Below are positions 8,462 through 17,390 of a DNA stretch of 64,000 bases, one piece after another (positions within the stretch are counted from its first letter, which is position 1; every line of letters starts with the position of its first letter). The DNA comes from Maricaulis sp048270265. GTDB taxonomy: Bacteria > Pseudomonadota > Alphaproteobacteria > Caulobacterales > Maricaulaceae. The notes beneath the pieces were generated by a model, which saw only the letters and a list, made by a program, of their open reading frames with translations, was not told where the DNA came from and ran no database searches. The stretch lies in NCBI RefSeq assembly GCF_048270265.1, contig NZ_JBLWTD010000010.1, forward strand, positions 1-64,000, read 5' to 3'. The translations under genes were made by a program, and so were the position numbers.

Positions 8462-10294
8462 TCAGCCTTCGCGGTAGGGATCGGCCTGGCTTTCGAACAG
8501 CTCTGCATAGAGCCCGCCCATCGCGACAAGCGCATCATGGGTGCCCGCCTCGATCAGCCTGCCCTTGTCGAGCACGATAATCTGGTCGGCACCGCGCAGA
8601 TTGGACAGGCGGTGCGAAATCAGGATCACGGATTTGCCGTCGAGCGGGCGCTGCATGAATTCGGCTTCAGCCGCCGGGTCCATGGCGGCCGTGGGTTCAT
8701 CGAGAATCAGGATGTCGGCCTGTTCATTGAGATAGGCACGGGCCATCGCGAGGCGCTGCCACTGCCCGCCGGAGAGATCATGGCCATCAATGAAATGGCG
8801 CGAGAGGCGGGTATCAAGCCCGTCCGGCAATTCGCCGATCAGCTCCTCGGCGAGGCCGAGCCGCGCGGCCTTGCGAATATCGGCCTCATCAATCTTGGCC
8901 AGGGCCAGGCCGGCGGCAATATTGTCGCGCGCGCTCAGCTTGTAGTTCATAAAGGGCTGGAACATCACGCCCAGCCGCCTGTGCAACGCCGCGTGCTGCC
9001 ACTGCCGCAGATCGAGACCGTCGAGGGTAACGCGGCCGCTATCGGGCGCGTAGAGGCCGGTGACAAGCTTGACCAGGGTCGTCTTGCCCGACCCGTTGGC
9101 CCCGACAATGCCAAGCCGGGCGCCGTGGGGCAGATGGAAACTGACCGAGTCCAAAGCCGGGCGCTTGCGGCCGGGATAGCTGAAACTGACATTCTCGAAG
9201 CGCAGCCCGTCGGCCGGATCGGGGCCCTCGGTGGCACCGCCGGTGCGGTCCTCCTCGGGCAATTCCATCACCGCAAACAGATTGGCGACATAGAGCAGGT
9301 CCTCGACGACACCATTGAAGGCCGCCAGCAGGGAGGACACATTGGCCTGGCCCTGTTTGAGCAGGCCGACCAGCATGGTCATCTGGCCGAGACTGATCGC
9401 ACCGCCGATCGTCACCCAGACAATCCAGACCTTGCCGCCAAGAAACACGGCCGAACTGAGCACACCGAGCGCCGCCGCGATCCAGGCCTGGCGGGCATGC
9501 AGGGCCGTGTCGGCGCCGTGCAGGCTTTCAAACAGATCGCCATAGCGGCGCAGCAATTCATCACCGAAGCCGAAATGCAGCCGCTCGCGCGCGGCGGCCT
9601 CGGTGGTGATCAGGCTCTCCAGATAGCTGCGCTCGCGCATTTGCGGCGAGCGGCCGGTATAGAAACGGTAGGCGGTGCCGGCAAAGCGCAGATTGCCGAT
9701 GAAGAGCGGCAGACCGCCGGCAACGACCAGCAGGAACAACCAGGCCGAAAAACCCCAGAGCAAGGCCGCCACCGAGATCAGGGTCAGGAATTGCTGGGCA
9801 CCATCGAACAGGCGGTTGACGAGATTGTAGGGGCGGCTGGCCGCATATTGCCGCGCCAGCAGCAATTGCTGCTGGATCGCCGCGTCCTCGACCTGCGCCA
9901 GCGACAGCGCCGCCGATTTGCGCAGGATGATCGAGGTGACGGCGAAACCCAGCTCGGCGTGCAGGCGGGTCTTGTAGAAGACCAGCAAGCGGCGCGCAGC
10001 GAGCAGCAGCGCCAGGGCAGCGGCTTCAGCCGTGACCCAGATCAGCGCCAGATCGCGATCCCCGGCGGCGGCGCTGTCCATGGCGGTCACGACCCCGTCG
10101 ATCACCAGTTTGGACAGGTAGAGCGCCAGCGCCGGCAGCAGCGCGACGAACACGGTCAGCGCCGCGATCAGCAATGTCAGCGAGCGGCTTGTCGACCAGG
10201 TAATGCCGAATGTGCGCCAGGCATGGCCCAGCGCAAGGGCAAAGCCGGGCCCCGGCGGCGGCACGGCAGCGTCTGGGTCACCGGTTTGCGCCAT
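8462..10294 (-). CDS. ABC transporter, fused permease-ATPase (exporter half-transporter)
   Basis: A 610-aa ABC half-transporter expected to work as a homodimer in the inner membrane. Residues 1-330 hold six predicted membrane helices; residues 360-600 form the nucleotide-binding domain with Walker A GANGSGKTTL, signature LSGGQWQRLAMARA, Walker B ILILDEPTAAMDP and switch His in ILISHRLSN. The architecture is that of exporters. Its start lies six bases after the stop of the glycosyltransferase-sulfotransferase gene and has no clear ribosome site of its own, suggesting coupled translation. From this context the cargo is probably the product of the two sulfotransferases; this is inference. Confidence 0.93.
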   Translation of the reverse strand: MAQTGDPDAAVPPPGPGFALALGHAWRTFGITWSTSRSLTLLIAALTVFVALLPALALYLSKLVIDGVVTAMDSAAAGDRDLALIWVTAEAAALALLLAARRLLVFYKTRLHAELGFAVTSIILRKSAALSLAQVEDAAIQQQLLLARQYAASRPYNLVNRLFDGAQQFLTLISVAALLWGFSAWLFLLVVAGGLPLFIGNLRFAGTAYRFYTGRSPQMRERSYLESLITTEAAARERLHFGFGDELLRRYGDLFESLHGADTALHARQAWIAAALGVLSSAVFLGGKVWIVWVTIGGAISLGQMTMLVGLLKQGQANVSSLLAAFNGVVEDLLYVANLFAVMELPEEDRTGGATEGPDPADGLRFENVSFSYPGRKRPALDSVSFHLPHGARLGIVGANGSGKTTLVKLVTGLYAPDSGRVTLDGLDLRQWQHAALHRRLGVMFQPFMNYKLSARDNIAAGLALAKIDEADIRKAARLGLAEELIGELPDGLDTRLSRHFIDGHDLSGGQWQRLAMARAYLNEQADILILDEPTAAMDPAAEAEFMQRPLDGKSVILISHRLSNLRGADQIIVLDKGRLIEAGTHDALVAMGGLYAELFESQADPYREG

Positions 10295-10300
10295 TGAAAT

Positions 10301-11737
10301 CTAGGCCACGCGGACCGATTGCGACTCCGCCTCGCTCTTGCCGGTCATGGTCGCCGAAAGCACGGCGCCATTATGCGGAAAGGGAGCCGCCGGAATCGGA
10401 CGTTCCAGGAAGCTCGACAGCTTGCTGAAACCCTCTCCGGAACAGATATCGATGACCAGAAGGTCATCGGGCCGGTCCTTGAAATATTCCATCACCGAAC
10501 GGACGTGCTGGTCATAGACGTGGGAGAAGCGCTCCGGGTCGAAATTGTAGCAACCATAGACCGCGGCGCGCAGGAACTGGCGCATGCGCAGATGCACTTC
10601 CTCGTCAGGATCGTCGAAATCCTTGAAGGCCGGGCGGTTGTACCAATGGCGCGCACAGGAGGCGAGCCAGTCATCCTTGTCGCGGACGGTGAGGATGAAT
10701 TTGCTGCCCGGATAGAGCTTGTCGAAATGCGGGTAGAAGGGAATGGTGGTGATGTCTGTCAGCCCGTCGAGATCGCGGAGCAGGGTCAGGTCATACTGGG
10801 CATTGGCCAGTTCAACATAGGTGTCCTCGTCAATCGGATAGTGCGAGCAGTCGAAGCCGAGCATTTGCAGAGCGCTGGTCAGGCTGCGCGTACCGGTCCG
10901 GCTGAGACCGAGACCGAAGACTTTCGGTTTGGCAGCGTTCTGGCCATAGGCGATGCGATTGCGATTGCTTGCCAACCAGGCGTCGAGTTCCTCGCGGCTG
11001 AAATCCGGCTTCTCGGCAATCCCCATCCGCGCCAGCTCGGCCGTCGCATGCCGGGGCAGCGCCTCGATGAAATCATGCACTTCCTGCGGCGACGCGCTCG
11101 CGGGCACGGATGTTTCCGCGAAGGACACGGCATGACGGGCAATCGTCAGATCGCACATCACGCCCTCTTCGGTCTTCCAGCTGCGCATCGCGCGCTCCAG
11201 CCGCTGGCGCTGGACCTTGGTCCGGCTGCGCAGCTGGCGCAGGGCGTATTTCATGAAGACGTGGTGATAGGACTGAAAGTGATCGTGCAGGATGTCGAAA
11301 TTGCGGAACTGCTTGCTCGATCCCATCGGCTTCATCGCCAGATTGCGCAGGCGCGATTCCGGACGCAGCACGTATTTGAGGTCGTTCTCGGGCACTTTCG
11401 TCGCCGCCATCGCCCGCACCACATCGATACGGGTGATATGGACACCGCAATGCAGCCGGCCGCGGAAACGGTCGCTGACATAGGAATCGACATAGGGCGC
11501 ATCGCAGGCATCGATGAAGGCGCGCATATCCTCGAGGATCAGGCAGTCGGCATCGACATAGACGACGTAATCGCAGTCATGATTGATGGCGAGCATCTGG
11601 TTGACGCATTCGGTGAAGGGCCGGACGTCATCGAGAATGAAGGTGTTTTCGGGCCGGATATGCTCCTGCGCCAGGGCCAGGGCGACGTCGCGCGTGCGCT
11701 CGTCAATCTGCCGGAAAACAAGGTCAACTTTTGCCAT
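10301..11737 (-). CDS. Glycosyltransferase-like / sulfotransferase fusion protein
   Basis: A 478-aa two-domain protein. The N-terminal ~190 residues look like a GT-A glycosyltransferase, with hydrophobic strand YVVYVDADC supplying a DxD-type metal motif near residue 64. The C-terminal part (about residues 265-460) is a PAPS-dependent sulfotransferase: GLGLSRTGTRSL is the 5'-phosphosulfate loop and KFILTVRDKDDW the 3'-phosphate region. The start at ATG 11737 has GGAG eleven bases upstream; a GTG at 11758 is an alternative. It lies seven bases after the upstream sulfotransferase stop and six bases before the ABC exporter. The acceptor molecule is unknown. Confidence 0.78.
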   Translation of the reverse strand: MAKVDLVFRQIDERTRDVALALAQEHIRPENTFILDDVRPFTECVNQMLAINHDCDYVVYVDADCLILEDMRAFIDACDAPYVDSYVSDRFRGRLHCGVHITRIDVVRAMAATKVPENDLKYVLRPESRLRNLAMKPMGSSKQFRNFDILHDHFQSYHHVFMKYALRQLRSRTKVQRQRLERAMRSWKTEEGVMCDLTIARHAVSFAETSVPASASPQEVHDFIEALPRHATAELARMGIAEKPDFSREELDAWLASNRNRIAYGQNAAKPKVFGLGLSRTGTRSLTSALQMLGFDCSHYPIDEDTYVELANAQYDLTLLRDLDGLTDITTIPFYPHFDKLYPGSKFILTVRDKDDWLASCARHWYNRPAFKDFDDPDEEVHLRMRQFLRAAVYGCYNFDPERFSHVYDQHVRSVMEYFKDRPDDLLVIDICSGEGFSKLSSFLERPIPAAPFPHNGAVLSATMTGKSEAESQSVRVA

Positions 11738-11744
11738 AATCTGC

Positions 11745-12587
11745 TCAGACTCCAACACTGAACTGTGCGTTCAAGGCTCCGGCAAGCTGTTCGAACAAGG
11801 CCAGGTGGGCCGGGTCGAGTTCCTGCTTCCATCGCAAATCGAGCTCAATCCCGCCGGAATGATTCTCGTAATAACCACTTGTCCGGTCGGTCAGGCTGAC
11901 GAAGGCCTCGTCCGGATCGTCGAACCGCGTTTTGGCGGCAATGAACTGTGTACCGCTATTGCCGCCCAGCACGTGATGCGACTGCTCGGCAAAGCGCAGC
12001 ATCGACGGCTCGAATTCAATCTGCATCAGGTCACAGACCCGGCGCACTTCCGTCTCGGTCTGCGTCGACAGCAACTCATAGCTGATCTGCAATTTTGGCC
12101 CCTCAAACGCGTCGAACAGGGCCTGGCTCAGCGCCATCTTTCCCATCCACTGCCGGATCTGTGCCTCGGCACCGCGTTCCGGGTATTTCCTGATCCGGGA
12201 ATTGACCACCGCACGTCCGTCCCGGGTCAGGAAGATCAGGCAAGCCTGCCGCCCCGACGCGTTCATTTCGGCGGCCCGCGCCTCGATCCAGGCTTCATCT
12301 TTTGTCGAGTCGATGATGACTGGGCGATGAACGTGCGCCGCAACCTGTTCATAAAGCGGGCGGTCGCGATCCCAGCGAAACCCGGCCCAGACCTCGCAAT
12401 CCTCGCCGCATATCTTGCAGACACGCTTGCGCAGGGGTTTGTTCTCGTCACCGAGATTACGGATCTTGGCACCCTCCCCGACATAGAATGCCTGTGAGTG
12501 GCTGCCCAGAATCATGCCCAGGAGCGTCGATCCGGAATGACCGGCACCGCACATCAAGGCTGCCTTCAGATCGCCCGGCTCCGTCAT
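11745..12587 (-). CDS. PAPS-dependent sulfotransferase
   Basis: A 280-aa cytosolic sulfotransferase. CGAGHSGSTLLGMIL near residue 13 is the PAPS 5'-phosphosulfate loop, and LIFLTRDGRAVVNSRIRKY holds the Arg/Ser pair that normally binds the 3'-phosphate. A Cys cluster CKICGEDC (about residues 56-63) may bind zinc. The start at 12587 has a strong ribosome site (AAGGTGAT); 27 further open codons upstream are not needed. It is the first gene of a three-gene unit with the glycosyltransferase-sulfotransferase and the ABC exporter, which points to synthesis and export of a sulfated product. Confidence 0.85.
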   Translation of the reverse strand: MTEPGDLKAALMCGAGHSGSTLLGMILGSHSQAFYVGEGAKIRNLGDENKPLRKRVCKICGEDCEVWAGFRWDRDRPLYEQVAAHVHRPVIIDSTKDEAWIEARAAEMNASGRQACLIFLTRDGRAVVNSRIRKYPERGAEAQIRQWMGKMALSQALFDAFEGPKLQISYELLSTQTETEVRRVCDLMQIEFEPSMLRFAEQSHHVLGGNSGTQFIAAKTRFDDPDEAFVSLTDRTSGYYENHSGGIELDLRWKQELDPAHLALFEQLAGALNAQFSVGV

Positions 12588-12792
12588 CGTATCACCTTGA
12601 TGGGCCAAATCAGCCTCGTCCAAGCCCCATGGCCCGAACGAGCGATGTGGAACTCCAAATTCTGGCATACTGCAAGCGGAATTGCATATCCCTCAGTGCC
12701 CGCACCTCAAGGCCGAGGGTGGCATCCTGCCACATGGCCTTGCCAGCCGGGTGCGGTATGGAAGACTCTCGCGTGCCAAGTGGAGACTCTGC

Positions 12793-13347
12793 ATGACCCG
12801 TTACCTGCTGCCCATTCTCGCCGCCTTGACCCTGAGCGCCTGCGGCGACGGGTCTGACCCGCAGGTCACGCCGAGTGCCGGCGCGCAATCTCCCGCAAGC
12901 CAGCCCCCAGCTCCAGCCCCCGGGACAGGCTCGGCGCCCGTCCAGCTGGCCGCCTTGCCCAGTGGCCCCGATCTCGCCAATGGCCAGCGCCAGTTCCGGC
13001 GTTGCCAGTCCTGCCACACCATGACCGAGGGCGGGCGTCACACGGTGGGGCCGAATCTCTACGGCGTGCTTTCACGCCCGGCGGCCAGCGCGCCAGGCTT
13101 CAGCTATTCCCGCGCGCTGCGCGAATCGGGCCTGAACTGGGACCGGGAGACGCTCGACGCCTGGATCGAAAACCCGCGTCTCCTCGTGCCGGGCAACCGG
13201 ATGAGTTTTGTCGGCTTGCGCAATGCCGAGGATCGCCGCGACGTCATCGCCTATATCGCCTCGGAAACCGGTGGGCATCCGGAGCATGACGAACACCATG
13301 AGCGCGGCGAGCACGGGGATCGGGACGGGCACGGCGACGACGACTAG
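12793..13347 (+). CDS. Lipoprotein c-type cytochrome with His/Asp-rich tail
   Basis: A 184-aa class I cytochrome c exported through a lipoprotein signal (MTRYLLPILAALTLSAC). After a Pro/Ala-rich linker, the haem motif CQSCH lies near residue 75; VGPNLYGVLSRPA and NRMSFVGLRNAEDRRDVIAYI (axial Met in the former part) match the cytochrome c552/c550 type. The last ~25 residues alternate His, Glu, Asp and Gly (GHPEHDEHHERGEHG), a probable metal-binding extension not usual for the family. GGAG eight bases before ATG 12793 supports this start. It probably carries electrons at the periplasmic membrane face. Its stop overlaps the convergent outer-membrane protein gene by four bases. Confidence 0.87.
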   Translation: MTRYLLPILAALTLSACGDGSDPQVTPSAGAQSPASQPPAPAPGTGSAPVQLAALPSGPDLANGQRQFRRCQSCHTMTEGGRHTVGPNLYGVLSRPAASAPGFSYSRALRESGLNWDRETLDAWIENPRLLVPGNRMSFVGLRNAEDRRDVIAYIASETGGHPEHDEHHERGEHGDRDGHGDDD

Positions 13348-14240
13348 AAGCGCCGCCAGACGGACAGGAAAACCGAACGCTCCGCAATCGAGTTGCGGCC
13401 GGCTGGCGTCAGGGCGGCGCCCAGATGGTATTCCAGCCCGCCGATATCACGCCCGATCGAGAGCTGCAGCTTGTGCTGCTCGAATTCGCGTACGCCCGGG
13501 CGCGGCGCGTCCAGGCTCCAGACCGAGAAAGACTGGGCGATCACGTGCCAGCGGTCGCGCGGCTGCCAGCCGACGGTCAGGTCCAGCCGCGCTTCATCGG
13601 AGTATTCATCTTCGCGCGACCGATAGGCGAGCTGGGCATCGGCGAAGACATCACGCGCCAGATTGCTGCCCCAGAGCAAACGCCCCTCCCAGGCATTGCC
13701 ACCATCACCCAGCGGTTGATCGGAAATGTTCTCGCCCTCTCCGGGCAGGATGGCCATCGCCTGCACCGACAGCACCTGGCGATCACCGGCCCTCAACACG
13801 CGGCGCAGGCCCAGCTCGCTGGCCGCGAAGCCCTCCGCGCTGTCGAAGTCAGGACCACTGCGGCGCTCGACGGTCTGCCAGGCCAGACGCGAGACCAGGG
13901 TGAGGCGCTCACTCAGCCCGTATTCGAGATACAGCGCGAGCTCGTCCTTATAGAAATACCCGTCATCGCGCCGCTCACCCTCGGCATCAAAGCTGGTCTC
14001 GGCGCGATCAAGCAGAGTGGTGGAGATCAGAAGCCCCTCGCCGCGCGGCTGCGGCCAGGCTCCGGCATCGGCCGGAACCGTGACTGCAGCCAGCGCAAGC
14101 GATGCTATCAGGTATCGAAGCCAGGGCTTTCGCGGCGGACGCGGTCGAGCAAGGCAGCCCAGGCAATTTCCTTGAAGAACTCGTTGCTGGAGATCTCCGA
14201 GGATTGCCCGAATACCCGATCCTGCATCTTCTGATCCCAT
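13344..14240 (-). CDS. Predicted outer-membrane beta-barrel protein (start uncertain)
   Basis: The mature part looks like an outer-membrane barrel: a signal-like stretch (WLRYLIASLALAAVTVPADAGA), alternating polar/aromatic strands, and a terminal aromatic in FLSVWRRF. No specific family is recognised. The start is unresolved. The only ATG in frame upstream is at 14240, giving 298 aa but overlapping the aldolase gene by 133 bases; GTG 14285 is longer still. A CTG at 14111 overlaps the aldolase TGA as CTGA and would remove the basic residues before the signal. No ATG, GTG or TTG is available close to the signal sequence. Confidence 0.65.
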   Translation of the reverse strand: MGSEDAGSGIRAILGDLQQRVLQGNCLGCLARPRPPRKPWLRYLIASLALAAVTVPADAGAWPQPRGEGLLISTTLLDRAETSFDAEGERRDDGYFYKDELALYLEYGLSERLTLVSRLAWQTVERRSGPDFDSAEGFAASELGLRRVLRAGDRQVLSVQAMAILPGEGENISDQPLGDGGNAWEGRLLWGSNLARDVFADAQLAYRSREDEYSDEARLDLTVGWQPRDRWHVIAQSFSVWSLDAPRPGVREFEQHKLQLSIGRDIGGLEYHLGAALTPAGRNSIAERSVFLSVWRRF

Positions 14241-14875
14241 TCGATCAGCTCTCCGCCGGCCTGTGCCATGACCTGAATCCGGCACGCACGTTCAAGTAGG
14301 TATATACGAATATACGCGCTAAACGGGTGATCGCCAACCGACAAGGTGCCGTGGCTGGACAGAATCATGAGATTCTTGGTGCCGAGATCGGCGACGAGGC
14401 GTTGTTTTTCATCCGCTTCCAGCGCGATGCCTTCATAGCCATGATAGGCCACATCATTGAAAACATTCATCGCCAGCTGGGAAATCGGCCGCAGCCCGCC
14501 CTTCTGTGCCGCCACGGCGACGCCGGCATCGGAATGAAGGTGAAGCGCGACCTGGACGTCCTCGCGCGCGGCATGGATGGCCGAGTGGATGGTAAAGCCG
14601 GCCGGATTGATGCCGTAGCGTGACGGCGGCAGCACATTGCCCTCGAGATCGACCTTCACCAGATTTGAGGCGGTGACATCCTCATAGAGCAGGCCGAAGG
14701 GATTGAGCAGGAAATGCTCGTCCGGGCCGGGCACACGCATCGAGATGTGGGTGAAGAACAGATCGTCCCACCCGTGCATGCGTACCAGACGGTACAGCGC
14801 CGCGAGATCGCAACGCGCCTTCCATTCCTCGGCCGATACCTGGTCCTGAACCGAGATTGTCGCTTGGTCGTCCAT
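14108..14875 (-). CDS. Class II aldolase/adducin family protein
   Basis: A 255-aa cytosolic protein of the class II aldolase/adducin fold, which includes fuculose- and ribulose-phosphate aldolases and epimerases. The zinc ligands are visible: HLHSDAG gives the HxH pair near residue 97 and SSHGTLSVG the third His near residue 157. The catalytic acid normally follows the N-terminal substrate-binding region (NPFGLLYEDVTASNLVKVD), which is conserved here. The ATG at 14875 follows a strong ribosome site (GGGAGG). It lies 63 bases downstream of egtB on the same strand. The substrate is not predictable; no sugar genes lie nearby. Confidence 0.88.
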   Translation of the reverse strand: MDDQATISVQDQVSAEEWKARCDLAALYRLVRMHGWDDLFFTHISMRVPGPDEHFLLNPFGLLYEDVTASNLVKVDLEGNVLPPSRYGINPAGFTIHSAIHAAREDVQVALHLHSDAGVAVAAQKGGLRPISQLAMNVFNDVAYHGYEGIALEADEKQRLVADLGTKNLMILSSHGTLSVGDHPFSAYIRIYLLERACRIQVMAQAGGELIEWDQKMQDRVFGQSSEISSNEFFKEIAWAALLDRVRRESPGFDT

Positions 14876-14938
14876 TCTTACCTCCCGCAAGGTCTTTCGA
14901 TTTTATGGTTTCAATCATCCGCCGCCAGGGCTGCGCGG

Positions 14939-16210
14939 TCAAATGTCCTTTGCCAGACGAAGGCCGGAAAACTGCCATCGCGCCTGCGGCGGGAAGAAAT
15001 TCCGGTAGGTCGGCCGGATATGTCCCGGCGGCGTGGCGCAGGATCCTCCGCGCAGCACGTATTGGCCGCTCATGAACTTGCCATTGTACTCGCCTACCGC
15101 GCCGGGCGCCGGACGGTATCGTGGATAGGGTGCGTAGTCGGAACGGGTCCATTCCCAGACGCCGCCAAACATCTGCCGCAACCGGCCATCCTGCGGCCCG
15201 CAGGCACCGGGGTGCGCAGCACGGCCCGGCACAGCAAACCGTCCGTCCGCACCGGCAGATTGCCGGGCGGCATGTTCCCACTCGCGCTCCTCGGGCAGGC
15301 GGGCGCCGGCCCATTCCGCATAGGCCGCCGCCTCGTAGAAACTGAGATGCACCACCGGCGCATCGGGCTGCGGCGCGGCTTCGCCGTGCAGGGTGAACTC
15401 GCCCCACCCGGCCTCGCCCCGGCGCCAATAGAGCGGCGCCTGCCAACCTTCGGCATTCAATCGCGCCCAGCCATCCGACAACCAGAGAGACGGCGTGCGA
15501 TAGCCATCATCCTGGATGAAGGCCGCATATTCGCCATTGGTCACCGGCCGGTCAGCCAGCGCGAAGGGCGTCAGGACCGCCTGGTGCCGCGGCCCCTCAT
15601 TGTCGAACTGGAAGGGCAGCTCCTCGGCCCCGAACTCGAACACGCCGCCATCGAAGGCAAGCCAGGAGGCCCCCGCCTCCCCGTCAGCCATGGCGTCACC
15701 GGTCAGCGCCGGCCAGGCGGCCGGAGCGAAGGGATGGTGCGAAAGCACGTGCTTGATGTCGGTGAGAATGAGTTCCTGGTGTTGCTCCTCATGCGCGAGC
15801 CCCAGCCGCACAAGCGGTTCCAGGCGCGCCTGTTCTGCCTCATCAAGCCCGCCCAGCAGGCTCATCATCGCGGCATCGACATGGCGGCGATAGGCCAGCA
15901 CATCGTCCAGGCCCGGCCGCGACAGAAACCCGCGCTGCCCGCGCGGATGCCGATCGCCGATGGCGTTGTAATAGGAGTTGAAGAGGTAGTTGTAGGTCGG
16001 ATCAAACTCGCGATAACCGTCGAGCATCTCCAGCAAGAGGAATGTCTCCCAGAACCAGCTGGTATGCGCCAGATGCCATTTGGTAGGGCTCACATCATCC
16101 ATGGTCTGGACGAGCATGTCCTCGCACCCAAGCAACTCTACCATTGCTTGTGTATTTTGCCGGACCCTTGAATATTCAACCGTGAGTATTGCCCCAGAAA
16201 CATCCTTCAC
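14939..16210 (-). CDS. egtB: Ergothioneine biosynthesis protein EgtB (iron-dependent sulfoxide synthase)
   Basis: Joins a thiol (gamma-glutamylcysteine or cysteine) to trimethylhistidine using O2. The 423-aa protein has the N-terminal DinB-like helical domain with TKWHLAHTSWFWETF near residue 45 and HEEQHQELILTDIKH about 90 residues later, supplying the three-His iron site. The C-terminal FGE-sulfatase-like domain follows (FGGVWEWTRSDY, VLRGGSC). GTG at 16210 is preferred because GGAGG lies nine bases before it; TTG 16219 is an alternative. The usual partner egtD (histidine methyltransferase) is not beside it and is not in the window. Confidence 0.93.
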   Translation of the reverse strand: MKDVSGAILTVEYSRVRQNTQAMVELLGCEDMLVQTMDDVSPTKWHLAHTSWFWETFLLLEMLDGYREFDPTYNYLFNSYYNAIGDRHPRGQRGFLSRPGLDDVLAYRRHVDAAMMSLLGGLDEAEQARLEPLVRLGLAHEEQHQELILTDIKHVLSHHPFAPAAWPALTGDAMADGEAGASWLAFDGGVFEFGAEELPFQFDNEGPRHQAVLTPFALADRPVTNGEYAAFIQDDGYRTPSLWLSDGWARLNAEGWQAPLYWRRGEAGWGEFTLHGEAAPQPDAPVVHLSFYEAAAYAEWAGARLPEEREWEHAARQSAGADGRFAVPGRAAHPGACGPQDGRLRQMFGGVWEWTRSDYAPYPRYRPAPGAVGEYNGKFMSGQYVLRGGSCATPPGHIRPTYRNFFPPQARWQFSGLRLAKDI

Positions 16211-16267
16211 TACCAGCAACCTCCGGCCTCAGCCCCATTAACAAGTTTTCAAGGCGAACCAGCCTTA

Positions 16268-17362
16268 ATGGGTCACAACAATAAACCAACTCATGCCAGG
16301 TCCATGGTCAGCAACCCAGCACAAGCTATAGCCCAACTCGCGCAATTGCGAGACCCCACCAAGCGCAGTCAGCTTGCGCTGGGCGTCACGGACATGTGCC
16401 TTGCCCAACAGCTTTCGCCGACGGCCGAGCCGGTTGCCGGCGAGTTGCTGGTGACCCTCTCGGACACGCTCGACCTGCCGACCAAAATCGCCATGGTTGA
16501 AAAACTTTCGGCGTCCGAATGGGCACCCTACCCGGCGATCCGGCATTTCGCCTTCGACCAGATCGAGGTCGCCTGCATCGTCATCCGCAAAAGTCCGCGA
16601 CTGACCCAGCAGGACATGATCACCCTCGCGGAAACCGGTTCCATCGACCACCGGCGCCATCTGGCCAGCCGCGCCAATCTCGGCCCGGCCATCACCGATG
16701 CGCTCGCCAAGCCGGCCGAGGCCGTCATCCTGCGGGCACTGGCCAACAACTGCACCGCCCAGATCAGCGAATCCGCGCTCGACATCTGCCTCTCCGTCGC
16801 CCGGGAGCACATGAAGCTGCGCGAGGCCCTCGCGCGCCGGCACGACCTTTCAGCCGACTACGCGACCCAATTGTGCATCATGCTGCCGGAGAACTGGCGC
16901 GAAGACCTGTATCGCCGCTTCGGTCTCGACAAGGACCATGTCGAGGGGCTGGCCGTCGAGGCCGCTCTCAACGCTACTCCGGTCGGTGTAGACAGTGAGG
17001 CCTCCCGCGCCGTGGATGCCGCAGAAAAGGCGGGGTCTCTCACGGGAAACTTTGCCCTGACCGCGCTGCGCGCCGGCAAGGAAGCCGTCTTCGACCATGC
17101 GGTCGCCCGTCTGTGCGGCCTGACCCCGGCGCAATGGCGCGTCGCCCTGACGATGGGCGGTGTCCGCGCTGCGGCCATGGCCTGCCAGGCCAGCGGCCTG
17201 GACCGGACCGATTATCCGACCGTCCACCGCGCCTTGCAGCGGACCGGACGCATGCATCAGCAGCTGGAAGGCGAGGCCATGAACGCCGCCGCCAATGTGT
17301 TCCGGATGTATGGTCCGGATAAAGCTGCCACAGTCTTGCGTCAGCTCGGAAGCAGGTCTTGA
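16268..17362 (+). CDS. DUF2336 protein (first copy)
   Basis: A 364-aa all-helical protein of DUF2336, a family common in alphaproteobacteria and of unknown function; its repeated helical pairs look HEAT-like. Typical elements are LALGVTDMCL and the repeated Ala/Leu helices such as AVILRALANN. Its start is uncertain: ATG 16268 lies inside an inverted repeat without a clear ribosome site, and ATG 16304 would remove 12 residues. It is transcribed away from egtB and is followed after 28 bases by nadK. A second DUF2336 gene lies 3 kb away at the other end of a receiver/Hpt pair, suggesting a signalling role. Confidence 0.8.
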   Translation: MGHNNKPTHARSMVSNPAQAIAQLAQLRDPTKRSQLALGVTDMCLAQQLSPTAEPVAGELLVTLSDTLDLPTKIAMVEKLSASEWAPYPAIRHFAFDQIEVACIVIRKSPRLTQQDMITLAETGSIDHRRHLASRANLGPAITDALAKPAEAVILRALANNCTAQISESALDICLSVAREHMKLREALARRHDLSADYATQLCIMLPENWREDLYRRFGLDKDHVEGLAVEAALNATPVGVDSEASRAVDAAEKAGSLTGNFALTALRAGKEAVFDHAVARLCGLTPAQWRVALTMGGVRAAAMACQASGLDRTDYPTVHRALQRTGRMHQQLEGEAMNAAANVFRMYGPDKAATVLRQLGSRS

Positions 17363-17390
17363 ATGGGCGCCGGTCACAACGGACGCTCCC

